Positions 9,619 to 17,878 of a stretch of 45,331 nt of DNA are shown here, piece by piece. Below the pieces are notes generated by a model. That model saw only the letters and a list, made by a program, of their open reading frames with translations, made no database searches and had not been told where the DNA came from. Each line of letters starts with the position of its first letter. Positions within the stretch are counted from its first letter, which is position 1. The translations under genes and the position numbers were made by a program. The stretch covers positions 1 through 45,331 of the forward strand of contig JANXXL010000155.1 of NCBI GenBank assembly GCA_025350625.1. The letters are read 5' to 3'. The stretch comes from Bryobacterales bacterium. Lineage in GTDB: Bacteria > Acidobacteriota > Terriglobia > Bryobacterales > Bryobacteraceae.

Positions 9619-9624
9619 ATTCTA
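9619..9624 (-). promoter_or_regulatory. Possible -10 box of the tmRNA promoter
   Basis: TAGAAT on the minus strand (one mismatch to TATAAT), ending 10 bases before the mature 5' end of tmRNA. No convincing -35 hexamer stands at 16-18 bases. The mature end is made by RNase P, so the transcript may begin slightly upstream. Weak call. Confidence 0.3.
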
Positions 9625-9635
9625 CCATTTGAACG

Positions 9636-9968
9636 TTGGCATCCCCTACCATCACCCCTCAAACCGGGACCTCGGAAAGCGAACGTCTCCTTCCGCTCTA
9701 CCACGTCGTTCTGCTCGATGACGACGAACATACCTATGACTATGTGGTTGAAATGCTGGGGGCGCTGTTTTTCCTGCCGCTCGAAACCGCCTATCAACAT
9801 GCGGTCGAGGTGGATACCCGGGGCCGGACCATCGTAATCACCTGCGAGCTGCCGCAAGCCGAATTCGCGCGCGATCAAATTCACGGCTATGGCGCCGATC
9901 CACGCATGGCCACGTCGAAAGGGTCGATGAAAGCCGTTATCCAGCCGGTTCAGCCAGGCTCCGGTTAA
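9636..9968 (+). CDS. clpS: ClpS-like adaptor of the Clp protease (divergent)
   Basis: A 110-residue protein. After about 20 residues of flexible N-terminus comes the ClpS core: LYHVVLLDDDEHTYDYVVEML (21-41), a middle helix, and VDTRGRTIVI followed by the AE-type helix AEFARDQIHGYG. ClpS binds N-end-rule substrates, hands them to ClpA/ClpC, and lowers degradation of ssrA-tagged proteins. Classical ClpS has Asn-Asp-Asp in the pocket loop and a His in VHxxG that contacts the substrate amino group; here these positions read Asp-Asp-Asp (28-30) and Asp60. The start is TTG at 9636. Its stop overlaps the convergent VWFA gene by three bases. Family assignment is good; pocket function is uncertain. 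Confidence 0.85.
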   Translation: MASPTITPQTGTSESERLLPLYHVVLLDDDEHTYDYVVEMLGALFFLPLETAYQHAVEVDTRGRTIVITCELPQAEFARDQIHGYGADPRMATSKGSMKAVIQPVQPGSG

Positions 9969-11044
9969 GGCTTCGGCGCGCTCTCGACTTTACTCCCCGC
10001 CCAGTAATACCCATCGCGGGCGCGGATGTTCAGATTCGGTTTGACTACCTGCACCACAATGTTGTGATATCCGGCTTCATCCTGGTTGCTGGGGATATAG
10101 GTCAGCAGGTACTGGCTGTGTAATTCCTCGCCCAACTCGGAAACGGCGCGCTCCAAATCCTTTTGGGTCTTGAAACTATATTCTCGGCCGCCGGTGTACT
10201 TGGTATAGACTTCTAGCGGGTTCGCGACAATAAGCCCTTTGGCCGCTAGAAAAATATCCTTCACTAAAGGCATCCAGTTGCCCACAGCCTGTTGCGATTG
10301 AGTTGTCGGCGTCTCGACAGCCCCTGCCGGCATGTGGACAGCTCCCGGAGGCCGGTTATCCAACACGGTTCGGTTGAATGGCGGAGGCGCCGTTACCGAC
10401 GCGACCAAATGCGAAATATCGATCGAGTAAATGACGATATTCGCGAATTCGGCCGCACTTAAAACTTCGCGCGATTTCAGTTCGCTGCCGTTATCCCGCG
10501 ATTCACTGATCAGCAGTACCACTTTGCGGCGGCTGTTGGGACGCTTGCGCAGCAGGTTGATCCCTTCGATCGTAGCGTCGTTTAACCGGCTGGTCGAGCT
10601 GCCCGGCCGCAATTTTTTCAGAGCCATCGAAAGTTTGTCCGGATCGGATGTGAAATCGCTCAAATTCTGAATACGATGATCGAATTCCAACACTGCCGCT
10701 TCGCCGTCGTCACCCAAAATCTGTGACTGAATAGCCGATGCTACTTTTTGGATCGCCGGCAGCATCTTCTCCACTTCCGCATTAGCTTGCACCACGATTA
10801 CCATCGAGATCGGATGAACGGCGATGTCCTCGGTGATCTTCTGCGGCTTTCCGTTGTCGAGCAAACGGAAGTCTGTGGGTGACAAGCCATTGATGACAAC
10901 ACCGCCGCGGTCGGTCACCGTCACAGGGGTCATGACGATTCGGATGTCCTGTGTAAAGGTCGCCTTATCATCCTGGGCCCACAGCCGCGACGCCAGCAGC
11001 GCCCCCAGGAAAAATGCCGTCAAAGCTTTTCGGTCACGCACCAT
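9965..11044 (-). CDS. Secreted VWFA-related acidobacterial-domain protein
   Basis: About 360 residues with a basic N-terminus, a hydrophobic stretch and a likely signal-peptidase site at LWAQ, so exported. The beta-rich segment MTPVTVTDRGG followed by INGLSPTDFRLLDNGKPQKI is characteristic of the acidobacterial VWFA-related family (TIGR03436-type), abundant in this phylum. A von Willebrand A-like fold follows (ISMVIVVQANAEV in place of a perfect DxSxS MIDAS), then RRKVVLLISE. The function of the family is unknown; extracellular adhesion or scaffold roles are inferred. ATG 11044 is preferred to 11059 because GGACGGAG lies just before it. It overlaps the 3' end of the mogA-like gene by 11 bases and is the last gene of the cofactor run. 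Confidence 0.85.
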   Translation of the reverse strand: MVRDRKALTAFFLGALLASRLWAQDDKATFTQDIRIVMTPVTVTDRGGVVINGLSPTDFRLLDNGKPQKITEDIAVHPISMVIVVQANAEVEKMLPAIQKVASAIQSQILGDDGEAAVLEFDHRIQNLSDFTSDPDKLSMALKKLRPGSSTSRLNDATIEGINLLRKRPNSRRKVVLLISESRDNGSELKSREVLSAAEFANIVIYSIDISHLVASVTAPPPFNRTVLDNRPPGAVHMPAGAVETPTTQSQQAVGNWMPLVKDIFLAAKGLIVANPLEVYTKYTGGREYSFKTQKDLERAVSELGEELHSQYLLTYIPSNQDEAGYHNIVVQVVKPNLNIRARDGYYWAGSKVESAPKP

Positions 11045-11510
11045 GCTCCGTCCTTCCATGTAGCAAGTCGACCACGTGCGGGATCAATTCCGCAACCGCC
11101 TCCAATGACTCTACCGCACCGCGGGGGGAACCCGGAAGATTTAGGATCAGCACTTCGCCGCGCGTGAAAGCTCCACCACGCGATAGGTACGCGAACCGGG
11201 TCTTCTCCGAGCCTTTCAGTCTCATCAGCTCTCCAAAACCGTCGATTTTGCGGTCACTCACCGCGGCCGTCGCCTCTGGTGTGACGTCTCTTAAGGCTAT
11301 GCCGGTTCCCCCAGTGGTCACAATCACATCCAGTCCGGTGAACTGGGTTAGCAACGCCGTTATACGTTCCCGATCGTCACTGACCACCCTTGTGTCAGCA
11401 ACTGCCCAGCCAAAATCAGCCACCTTTTCCTTCAAGACCGCACCAGAACGATCCTCCCGCGTCCCGGCCGCCACAGAGTCGCTTATCGTCACGATCGCCA
11501 CCCTAATCAT
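11034..11510 (-). CDS. mogA: Molybdopterin adenylyltransferase, MogA/MoaB family
   Basis: A 158-residue MoCF-biosynthesis-fold protein. It carries the pterin-binding motifs VTTGGTG and LNLPGSPRGAVE, and starts with VAIVTISDS, all typical of MogA/MoaB. It adenylylates molybdopterin before molybdenum insertion by MoeA in the cytoplasm. Its ATG overlaps the moaC stop (ATGA), and its own end overlaps the start of the secreted VWFA gene. MogA and MoaB cannot be separated reliably by eye, so the symbol is tentative. Confidence 0.9.
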   Translation of the reverse strand: MIRVAIVTISDSVAAGTREDRSGAVLKEKVADFGWAVADTRVVSDDRERITALLTQFTGLDVIVTTGGTGIALRDVTPEATAAVSDRKIDGFGELMRLKGSEKTRFAYLSRGGAFTRGEVLILNLPGSPRGAVESLEAVAELIPHVVDLLHGRTEHGA

Positions 11511-11992
11511 TGCTTGTGCAACTTCCTGCCGGCCCGCTTGAAGTCTCCCGACTTACCCCCCGTTTTAGAAAGGAGATAGAGGTCCTGGATTTCAATGCCT
11601 TTATCCAGCGCTTTGGTCATATCATAAACCGTCAATGCGGCGACCGCAGCCGCAGTGAGCGCTTCCATCTCAACTCCGGTTGGTCCGAGGATACTGGCGG
11701 TTGAGGTTATCCGTACACCTTTACTTTCAATATTGCACATAACATCAACGTGTGAAAGCATTAATGGATGACACATCGGCACTAATTCCGACGTCTTCTT
11801 GGCCGCCGTGATACCCGCAAATCGCGCCACTTCTAAAGGATTCCCTTTTGGATTGGCGGGCAACTTCTTCAGCACGCTCTTCTTTATGCGGACGAAAGCG
11901 TGCGCACTCGCGGTTCGCTTGGTCTCCGGTTTGGCCGAAACGTCCACCATGCTCGCGCGGCCTTTCTTGTCGTAATGAGATAGTTTTTTCAT
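11507..11992 (-). CDS. moaC: Cyclic pyranopterin monophosphate synthase MoaC
   Basis: A 161-residue MoaC. Visible family motifs are GRASMVDVSAKPET near the N-terminus, KKTSELVPMCHPLMLSHVDV in the active-site region, TGVEMEALTAAAVAALTVYDM, and the basic KTGGKSGDF near the end. With MoaA it converts GTP to cyclic pyranopterin monophosphate; moaA is not in this window. The gene lies 10 bases after moeA and overlaps mogA by 4 bases. Confidence 0.96.
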   Translation of the reverse strand: MKKLSHYDKKGRASMVDVSAKPETKRTASAHAFVRIKKSVLKKLPANPKGNPLEVARFAGITAAKKTSELVPMCHPLMLSHVDVMCNIESKGVRITSTASILGPTGVEMEALTAAAVAALTVYDMTKALDKGIEIQDLYLLSKTGGKSGDFKRAGRKLHKQ

Positions 11993-12002
11993 TGTGATTT
12001 CG

Positions 12003-13184
12003 TCATTTAAGCAGCACTCGAATTTCGTCGCCGGACGCCCATTCGGTCCGATCCGGATCCGTGACCAGATAGGCGTTACAGCGCGCCATGGCGCCTACGT
12101 CCCCGGAACCGTGGGAAACTTGCGGCTCAATAGTTGCGCCATCCGAGCTAAGCCGTGCCGGCAGGAAGCGCGTGAGTCCAGCTTTTTGGTGGAATGGGCG
12201 GGCGAGCCTGGCATGCAGAAGGTTTAACGCGGGTTCGCGCAATCCCTGGATCTTTTCGATGGCGGCGCGCGCAATGGTTTCGAAGGTAATCATGGTGGAC
12301 CCAGGGTTGCCCGGCAGTCCAAAGAAGTACTTATCGCGTGCTTTGCCGAAAACCAATGGCTGTCCGGGCTGAATCTTTACGCGGTCGAAGAAGAACTCAG
12401 CTCCCAACGCAGCGAGGGCCTTTTCGACCAAGTCATACTTGCCCGCCGAGACGCCGCCCGAGAGCAATAACATATCGGTCCTCAAACCGTCTTCAATGCA
12501 AGCTCTGGTGGATTCGTACTCGTCCCGTGCGGTGGGCAAGATCACTGGCGTCCCGCCCGCCCGGCTTACCTGGACTGCGAGCGAGGCCGCGTTGGAATTG
12601 CGAATTTGGTGCCTCCCAGGTTGCTCGCTCGGTTCTACGATTTCGTCCCCGGTGGCAACAATCGCGACCCGCGGCCGGCGGTAAACCAAAACCCGGGTAT
12701 GTCCTACTGTCGCCAGCATCGCGACTTCCGCGTAACCGATGTGGACTCCCACAAAGAGTACCGCGTCGCCGCCGCGCGCCTCGAGACCGCGCGCATTGAA
12801 ATTGTCGCCCGGTTGCGCCGAGCGGTTGATTCGCACCCGGTCGCCATTGCGGACCGTGTGTTCCACCATCACGACGGCGTCGGCGCCATCCGGCACCGGC
12901 GCCCCGGTCATGATCTCGACTGCTTGGCCCGCCGCGACAGAGCCCGGGAACATTTCTCCAGCCCGCACCTCGCCGTTGACGAGCAGTTCCCCCGGCAAGT
13001 CCGCCGCGCGCACCGCAAATCCATCCCGCGCGGAACGGGGAAATGGTGGATAGTCGCGGTCCGCCTTTATTTCCTCCGCCAGCACGCGTCCCGCGGCCTC
13101 GGCGAGCGAAATCGTCTCCGTTCCCATCGAGACGCCAACTTCGCGCAGGACGCACGTCCGTGCTTCGTCAAAGGTCAGTGCCAC
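12003..13184 (-). CDS. moeA: Molybdopterin molybdenumtransferase MoeA
   Basis: About 393 residues with the full MoeA layout: N-terminal domain with RDYPPFPRSARDGFAV, MTGAPVPDGADAVV, the MoCF-like domain with VAIVATGDEI and LLLSGGVSAGKYD, FGLPGNPGSTM, and a C-terminal beta domain. It inserts molybdate into adenylylated molybdopterin. The frame can begin at TTG 13187 or at the adjacent GTG 13184; I chose GTG, and the protein is essentially the same. It is followed after 18 bases by moaC and preceded by the ymdB-like gene, all on the minus strand, so one operon is likely. Confidence 0.95.
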   Translation of the reverse strand: MALTFDEARTCVLREVGVSMGTETISLAEAAGRVLAEEIKADRDYPPFPRSARDGFAVRAADLPGELLVNGEVRAGEMFPGSVAAGQAVEIMTGAPVPDGADAVVMVEHTVRNGDRVRINRSAQPGDNFNARGLEARGGDAVLFVGVHIGYAEVAMLATVGHTRVLVYRRPRVAIVATGDEIVEPSEQPGRHQIRNSNAASLAVQVSRAGGTPVILPTARDEYESTRACIEDGLRTDMLLLSGGVSAGKYDLVEKALAALGAEFFFDRVKIQPGQPLVFGKARDKYFFGLPGNPGSTMITFETIARAAIEKIQGLREPALNLLHARLARPFHQKAGLTRFLPARLSSDGATIEPQVSHGSGDVGAMARCNAYLVTDPDRTEWASGDEIRVLLK

Positions 13185-13202
13185 CAAACTTAGGTTACCT
13201 GA

Positions 13203-13982
13203 TCAGGTCAATGCAATACGGCGTACGGCCGCGGCCCGCCCGGTGGTATCGTCCACTTCGACCACCACGCCATGCAACTCCGCCCCATGCCGCGCCGCTT
13301 CCATACGCACCGGCATCTGGGTGAGGAACCGCTCGAGGATAATCCGCTTATCCACCCCGATCACGCCGTTATAGGGCCCTGTCATGCCGGCGTCGGTCTG
13401 GTAGGCCGTGCCTTCAGGCAGAATGCGCGTATCCGCAGTCGGAACGTGCGTGTGCGTTCCCACCATGGCGGAAACCCGGCCATCGAGGTACCAGCCCATG
13501 GCGACTTTCTCACTCGAAACCTCGGCGTGAAAATCGACAAACCGCACTTTGACGTGCACCGGCAATTCCGTTAAAAGTTTATCCGCCTTCCGGAATGGGC
13601 AATCCGTGTGGGGCATATACACCCGTCCCTGCAGATTGATTACCGCGCAGTCCACTCCGTTGTGCGCCTGCACCACCACCACGCCCGCGCCCGCCAGCCC
13701 CTCCGGATAGTTCGCGGGCCGCAGCAGCCGCGGATGGTTGGTGAAGTAATCGTAAATCTCTCGCTTATCCCAAACGTGATTGCCCGTAGTCAGCACATCC
13801 AACCCCAAGTCGAACATTTCGTCCGCCAACTGGGGAGTGACGCCGAACCCGCCGGCAGCATTCTCGACATTGGCGATAGAAAGGTGAATGTTCTCCGCCG
13901 CAATAATGTCTTTCAGGTGCCGTGCAACCATGCCGCGGCCGGGCGAGGCAAATACGTCGCCTATGAACAATAGATTCGTCAA
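13203..13982 (-). CDS. YmdB-family metallophosphoesterase
   Basis: A 259-residue member of the YmdB (TIGR00282-type) calcineurin-like phosphoesterases. Metal-binding motifs in order are FIGDVFASPGR, NVENAAGG, TTGNHVWDKRE, VRFVDFHAEVSSEK and VGTHTHVPTAD. Bacillus YmdB hydrolyses 2',3'-cyclic nucleotides and influences biofilm decisions; here only the phosphodiesterase fold is supported. The start appears to be TTG at 13982, with no strong ribosome-binding site. Its stop is only 18 bases before moeA, so it may head the molybdenum-cofactor transcript. Confidence 0.9.
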   Translation of the reverse strand: MTNLLFIGDVFASPGRGMVARHLKDIIAAENIHLSIANVENAAGGFGVTPQLADEMFDLGLDVLTTGNHVWDKREIYDYFTNHPRLLRPANYPEGLAGAGVVVVQAHNGVDCAVINLQGRVYMPHTDCPFRKADKLLTELPVHVKVRFVDFHAEVSSEKVAMGWYLDGRVSAMVGTHTHVPTADTRILPEGTAYQTDAGMTGPYNGVIGVDKRIILERFLTQMPVRMEAARHGAELHGVVVEVDDTTGRAAAVRRIALT

Positions 13983-14304
13983 ATCTGTCGGGACAGCTTT
14001 CTAAGCGCTTGCGCGCGGTGTGAAAACTAGAGGGAGCGCACCACGCGGCCGTTTCAACCACCGTCATTTGACCCCGAACTAAAGGGGGGAACCCTCCGCG
14101 CGCCATTAGGCGTCTCCATGGCAGCGCCCTGTGGGGTCCCCTGCCGGAGCTTGCTCACCGGCGCGTTAACGAGACAGGTTCCATGACATTGAGCATTGGA
14201 TCAATTTTTGGTGGCCAAAACCAACCTAGCAGGAACGCTCCTGATTGAATGATACCAGAGAGGGTTGCGGATGCCGCTTAGAAACGTGGGACGGCCGTCC
14301 ACGG
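13983..14304. other. Intergenic stretch upstream of the ymdB-like gene
   Basis: About 322 bases with no supported gene; the open frames crossing it are fragments antisense to or out of frame with neighbours. Apart from the hairpin at 14285-14303 I see no repeat, RNA gene or clear promoter. Confidence 0.4.
14285..14303 (-). terminator. Hairpin after the O-methyltransferase gene
   Basis: CGTGGGAC and GTCCACG flank GGCC, a GC-rich stem of about seven pairs with one bulge and a 4-base loop, one base past the methyltransferase stop. On the minus strand it is followed by TTTCT only, so it is a weak rho-independent terminator candidate. Confidence 0.35.
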
Positions 14305-15315
14305 CTACCCTTGGGCTGGCTTTGCTTCCACCACACTGACCATCGATGTTGTCGGCGTGATAGACGTGAGTTCGAAGCCCGACGCCTTCAGGAGCGAACG
14401 GAACTGGGCTTCGGTGCGTTCCTGGCCGCCGGGGAACGTGAGCATGGTGATGTCCATGTCTTTGGACAACGACGGTGCGTTGCCGGTGGGAACCACGCAG
14501 TCCACGATCAGTAGCTTGCCATGGGCAGGAATCACTTTGCGGCAGTGGCCGAGGATCTGGATGGACTGTTCGTCGGTCCAATCGTGGATGATGTGTCGGA
14601 AGAGATAGGCGTCGGCCCCGGCCGGGATGGTTTCGAAAAAACTGCCTTCGATGACGCGGCAGCGGCCGGCAAGGCCTGCGGTCTTCACATTTTCTTTCGC
14701 CCGCCCCACGACATGACCGAGGTCAAACAACATCCCCGTCATATTGGGATAGCGCGACAGCACAGCCGATATCAGTGAGCCATTTCCTCCACCGATATCG
14801 GCCAGCACCCGTATGCCGGTGAAATCGTAGGCCTCCAGCATGGCAGACGTTTCGTAAAAATTCATTGAGGTCATGCCGGCGTCAAACACCGGACCCAATT
14901 CAGGGTGGGTCGGAATATATTCGAAAATCGGCGCACCGAAAACTTTGTTGAAGCCGGGCTCGCCGGTTTGAATCGAGTGATGCAGCCCGTCCCAAGCGGC
15001 AGATATGTGGAAAAACATCTGCGCGGCCGCGCGGTAGGAGCCTGGCGCGTCACTGCGCAAAGCGGCAGAAAGCGGCGTGTGGTCGAATTGGCGATTCTCG
15101 GTTTCCTGAAAAAGTCCGTGACCGGCCATGAAGCGGAGAATTCTATAGAGCGACGGTTCATGCGTCTTGGTGGCGCTGGCAAGATGTTCGACCGGCTGCG
15201 GCTGGCCCGCTTGAATGAGATCGGCAACCCCGAGCTCGGCGATGGAGGTGACCGCGCGGCTGAGAGCCGCGCCGATCAGAATGCGGGTGAGCTGTTCGGT
15301 TTCCTGCTGTGCCAT
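14305..15315 (-). CDS. SAM-dependent O-methyltransferase (Methyltransf_2 type)
   Basis: A 336-residue two-domain enzyme. The N-terminal winged-helix dimerisation domain contains AVTSIAELGVADLI and SLYRILRFMAGHGLF. The catalytic domain has the SAM-binding glycine motif LADIGGGNGSL, the segment FRHIIHDWTDEQSIQIL with a His in the position of the catalytic base of plant-type and polyketide O-methyltransferases, and the late motif FELTSITPTTSMVSVVEA. It probably methylates a hydroxyl on a small aromatic or polyketide-like molecule. No biosynthetic cluster surrounds it, so the substrate cannot be predicted. ATG at 15315 follows GGAAAC. Confidence 0.88.
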   Translation of the reverse strand: MAQQETEQLTRILIGAALSRAVTSIAELGVADLIQAGQPQPVEHLASATKTHEPSLYRILRFMAGHGLFQETENRQFDHTPLSAALRSDAPGSYRAAAQMFFHISAAWDGLHHSIQTGEPGFNKVFGAPIFEYIPTHPELGPVFDAGMTSMNFYETSAMLEAYDFTGIRVLADIGGGNGSLISAVLSRYPNMTGMLFDLGHVVGRAKENVKTAGLAGRCRVIEGSFFETIPAGADAYLFRHIIHDWTDEQSIQILGHCRKVIPAHGKLLIVDCVVPTGNAPSLSKDMDITMLTFPGGQERTEAQFRSLLKASGFELTSITPTTSMVSVVEAKPAQG

Positions 15316-15377
15316 GTTTCCGTTAGAATACCAGGATCAAAGATCCCCACACAGCGAATGACGGATGGCCGAACGAG

Positions 15378-15653
15378 TTACTTTCTGTACACCTTGGCCA
15401 GGCTGGTTGCGGCCTCGCTATCCTCGATGACAGGCGTTATTTGCAATTCCAGCAGGTCCCCCCACACTGCCTCAAGCTCCGCCACCCCCGCCGCATCTCC
15501 TTCAACGACGTGCCATCCGGAAGAGGACCCAGGAGCGTGCCACCGTCCAATGGTCTTCACCCCAGTGGGGTTTGGCGCGCCTGTATTCAGGAATCTTTCG
15601 ACTGCGGCTTTGTAACAACCGGGCGGAATCTTCCAGGCAACCATGAACTTCAT
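15378..15653 (-). CDS. DUF3303-type small protein
   Basis: A 91-residue protein beginning MKFMVAWKIPPGCYKAAVE, with RWHAPGSSSGWHVVEGD and DLLELQITPVIEDSEAA, the layout of DUF3303 ferredoxin-like (dimeric alpha-beta barrel-like) proteins. An upstream extension to 15710 exists, but AAGGAG at 7 bases before ATG 15653 fixes the start. The function of the family is unknown. It is the first gene of a minus-strand pair with the O-methyltransferase, 62 bases apart. Confidence 0.8.
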   Translation of the reverse strand: MKFMVAWKIPPGCYKAAVERFLNTGAPNPTGVKTIGRWHAPGSSSGWHVVEGDAAGVAELEAVWGDLLELQITPVIEDSEAATSLAKVYRK

Positions 15654-15865
15654 CTTGTTCTCCTTTTCACCGCGATAGATCTTGAATTCTATATCAAAAT
15701 TCCAGAGCATGCCGCGGTTGGATTATAAACGTCGAATCGAAATACGAATTGCGGCCTCGCGTGAGAATCTCAGTTGAGGCTGCTATCAAGATTGAAGCGC
15801 CTCGACGACAGCATGTAACCACACGAAATTTCGGAAGAATTCAGTTTCTATGCTTTAATCGAATA

Positions 15866-17176
15866 ATGAAAGATCCGCCTGAGACACGTAAATCGGTTCC
15901 GGCGCGTCAGATTGCCGCCGTCGTGGTCGGCAACGCACTCGAGTTCTACGATTTCCTGACCTACTCCTTTTTCGCGGTCTATATCGGCAGAACCTTCTTT
16001 CCTTCGAGCGATCCATCGGCCAGCTTGCTGGCATCTCTCGCGACCTTCGGCGCTGGTTTCGTGATGCGGCCGATCGGCGCTCTGGTCATCGGCAGGATGG
16101 GCGACCGGTTGGGGCGCAAACCGGCGATGATTCTCTCCTTCTGGCTTATGGGCGTAGCTATCTCAGGCCTTGCGCTGACGCCCTCTCGCGCGATGATTGG
16201 CGTTGCAGCGCCTTTGCTCGCGGTCTTCTTTCGGATGCTGCAGGGTTTCGCGCTGGGAGGCGAGGTGGGGCCGACAACCGCGTTCCTACTGGAGGTGGCG
16301 CCGCCGGAACGGCGAGGATTCTATACGGCATTCCAATTCTGGAGCCAGAATTTATCCATCCTCATCTCCGGGCTGGTCGGTTTTGGACTCGCGAACACGC
16401 TCACTGCCCAGCAATTGCAGGATTTCGGATGGCGCATCGCATTTCTGGCCGGCGCGGTGATTGTGCCCTTCGGATTGACCATGCGGCGGAGTCTCCCCGA
16501 GACGTTTCACTTGACTGTCGCCGTCAAGCGCCAACATATTTCCTTGCGCCCCTACTTGCCTCTTGCAGCGATCGGCTTGTTGCTGCTCGCGAGCGGAACC
16601 ATCGGCAACTACATTCTTGCCTACATGACCACCTACGCGATCGCGACGCTGCACATGCCGGGGAGTGTGGGTTTCGCGGCAACTATCGTGGTCGGCCTGT
16701 GCGGCGTTCTACTGGATCTACCAAGCGGCATGCTGTCAGACCGCTTCGGCCGTAAACCGACGATGCTCATACCGAGCGTTCTGCTCCTGGGGTGCATCCT
16801 GCCGGCTTTTTACGTGATTTCTCACTATAGAACCATGATCACGTTGCTGGCGGCGACCGCGGTTTTGTCTAGTTTGTTGTCGCTGAGCGCGGGACCGACG
16901 GTCATTTGGATTACCGAATCGCTTCCGGCGGCGATCCGTTCCGGCAGTGTTGCAGTTATATACGCCGTATCCATTTCAACCTTCGGCGGCACCACCCAAT
17001 ACGTCATTACATGGCTTATGAAGGCGACCGGAAATCCCCTGGCCCCCGCATGGTATTGGACCGCGGCCTTAATCATTGGAATTGCCGCCATGTGCGCCGT
17101 TCGCGAATCGGCACCGCGCAAGATCTCAATCGCACCGGTAGTGTTGCCGCTGGTTGTCGAGGGGGATGTGGCGTGA
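15866..17176 (+). CDS. MFS transporter, metabolite:H+ symporter type
   Basis: About 436 residues with some twelve hydrophobic helices. It starts with the MHS-family signature VVGNALEFYDFLTYSFFAVYIG and carries the MFS loop motif GRMGDRLGRKP between helices 2 and 3, repeated as SDRFGRKP between helices 8 and 9. RMLQGFALGGEVG and VAPPERRGFYTAFQFWSQ are also typical of MHS carriers for dicarboxylates, citrate, proline/betaine and similar solutes. The substrate cannot be set from sequence. ATG 15866 is chosen because homologues start shortly before this signature; the longer frame to 15749 adds an unlikely basic leader. There is no good ribosome-binding site. Convergent with tsaC, 7 bases between stops. 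Confidence 0.9.
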   Translation: MKDPPETRKSVPARQIAAVVVGNALEFYDFLTYSFFAVYIGRTFFPSSDPSASLLASLATFGAGFVMRPIGALVIGRMGDRLGRKPAMILSFWLMGVAISGLALTPSRAMIGVAAPLLAVFFRMLQGFALGGEVGPTTAFLLEVAPPERRGFYTAFQFWSQNLSILISGLVGFGLANTLTAQQLQDFGWRIAFLAGAVIVPFGLTMRRSLPETFHLTVAVKRQHISLRPYLPLAAIGLLLLASGTIGNYILAYMTTYAIATLHMPGSVGFAATIVVGLCGVLLDLPSGMLSDRFGRKPTMLIPSVLLLGCILPAFYVISHYRTMITLLAATAVLSSLLSLSAGPTVIWITESLPAAIRSGSVAVIYAVSISTFGGTTQYVITWLMKATGNPLAPAWYWTAALIIGIAAMCAVRESAPRKISIAPVVLPLVVEGDVA

Positions 17177-17183
17177 CATCCCG

Positions 17184-17852
17184 CTAAGTCCCCTTCAGAA
17201 CTTCCGCGATTTCCTTCTCCGCAATCGCGCCTTCCTTGATTACTTTCCAGTAAACTTCCGTGACATCGATGGTGGTGGCACCTGCGCCGGCGACGGTTCC
17301 GGCGTCGAGCACCAAATCGACGGCCCCATCCATCACGCCGAAAACTTCGATGCCGCTCGTGCACGTGGGCTGTCCGGAAAGATTCGCGCTGGTCGCGATC
17401 AGCGGCTGCGCCAACCGTTCGAGCAAAGCATTCGCCACCTTTGACTGCGATTGCCGCAGCGCCAAACGCCCGGTGTTTCCGGTCACTTTAAGTGGCACGC
17501 GCGAAGAAGCTGGAGCAATAATAGTTAACGGTCCCGGCCAGAACCGCCGCGCCAAAAGATAGAATCGTGCGGATACTTCCGACGCCAACTCCTCGGCCAT
17601 CACCAGGTCGCTGACCAGCAAGGGCAGGGAACGGATGCTTTCCCGTCCCTTCGCCGCAAACACCCGGCCCACGGCGTGCAAGTTCAGAGGGTCCGCCACC
17701 AGCGTATACAGAGCATCGGTGGGAATGGCCACCACTTCGCCCCGCCGCACGGCCGCAGCCGCGCGCTCGATCGCCCGCATACTAGGACGTTCCGGGTCGA
17801 TCTCAATCAGATCTGTGGCCACTTTATGAATAGTGTAACCGACCGGGTACAA
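17184..17852 (-). CDS. tsaC: L-threonylcarbamoyladenylate synthase (TsaC/Sua5/YrdC family)
   Basis: About 222 residues. Family motifs: RGEVVAIPTDALYTLVADPLN at the start of the fold, KGRESIRSLPLLVSD, FWPGPLTII, GRLALRQSQS and LIATSANLSGQPTCTS. The enzyme makes threonylcarbamoyl-AMP for the t6A37 modification of tRNAs. In the KRPxxxP-type motif, R-S-L-P stands in place of K-R-P, a modest deviation that leaves open a YciO-like paralogue. The start is uncertain: TTG 17852 gives the full frame, but GTG 17822 would leave room for the divergent metH promoter. Confidence 0.87.
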   Translation of the reverse strand: MYPVGYTIHKVATDLIEIDPERPSMRAIERAAAAVRRGEVVAIPTDALYTLVADPLNLHAVGRVFAAKGRESIRSLPLLVSDLVMAEELASEVSARFYLLARRFWPGPLTIIAPASSRVPLKVTGNTGRLALRQSQSKVANALLERLAQPLIATSANLSGQPTCTSGIEVFGVMDGAVDLVLDAGTVAGAGATTIDVTEVYWKVIKEGAIAEKEIAEVLKGT

Positions 17853-17853
17853 T
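17848..17853 (+). promoter_or_regulatory. Possible -10 box upstream of metH
   Basis: TACAAT, one mismatch to the consensus, ends 25 bases before the metH ATG. No good -35 box is visible, and it overlaps the outermost possible tsaC start, so it also argues for the shorter tsaC. Weak call. Confidence 0.3.
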
Positions 17854-17878
17854 AAGGGTACTAGTTCCGTCTCGCCCG

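Noticed and set aside
17853-17878. Cobalamin riboswitch before metH
   Set aside because: Only 26 bases separate the largest tsaC frame and metH, far too short, and no B12-box-like sequence was seen.
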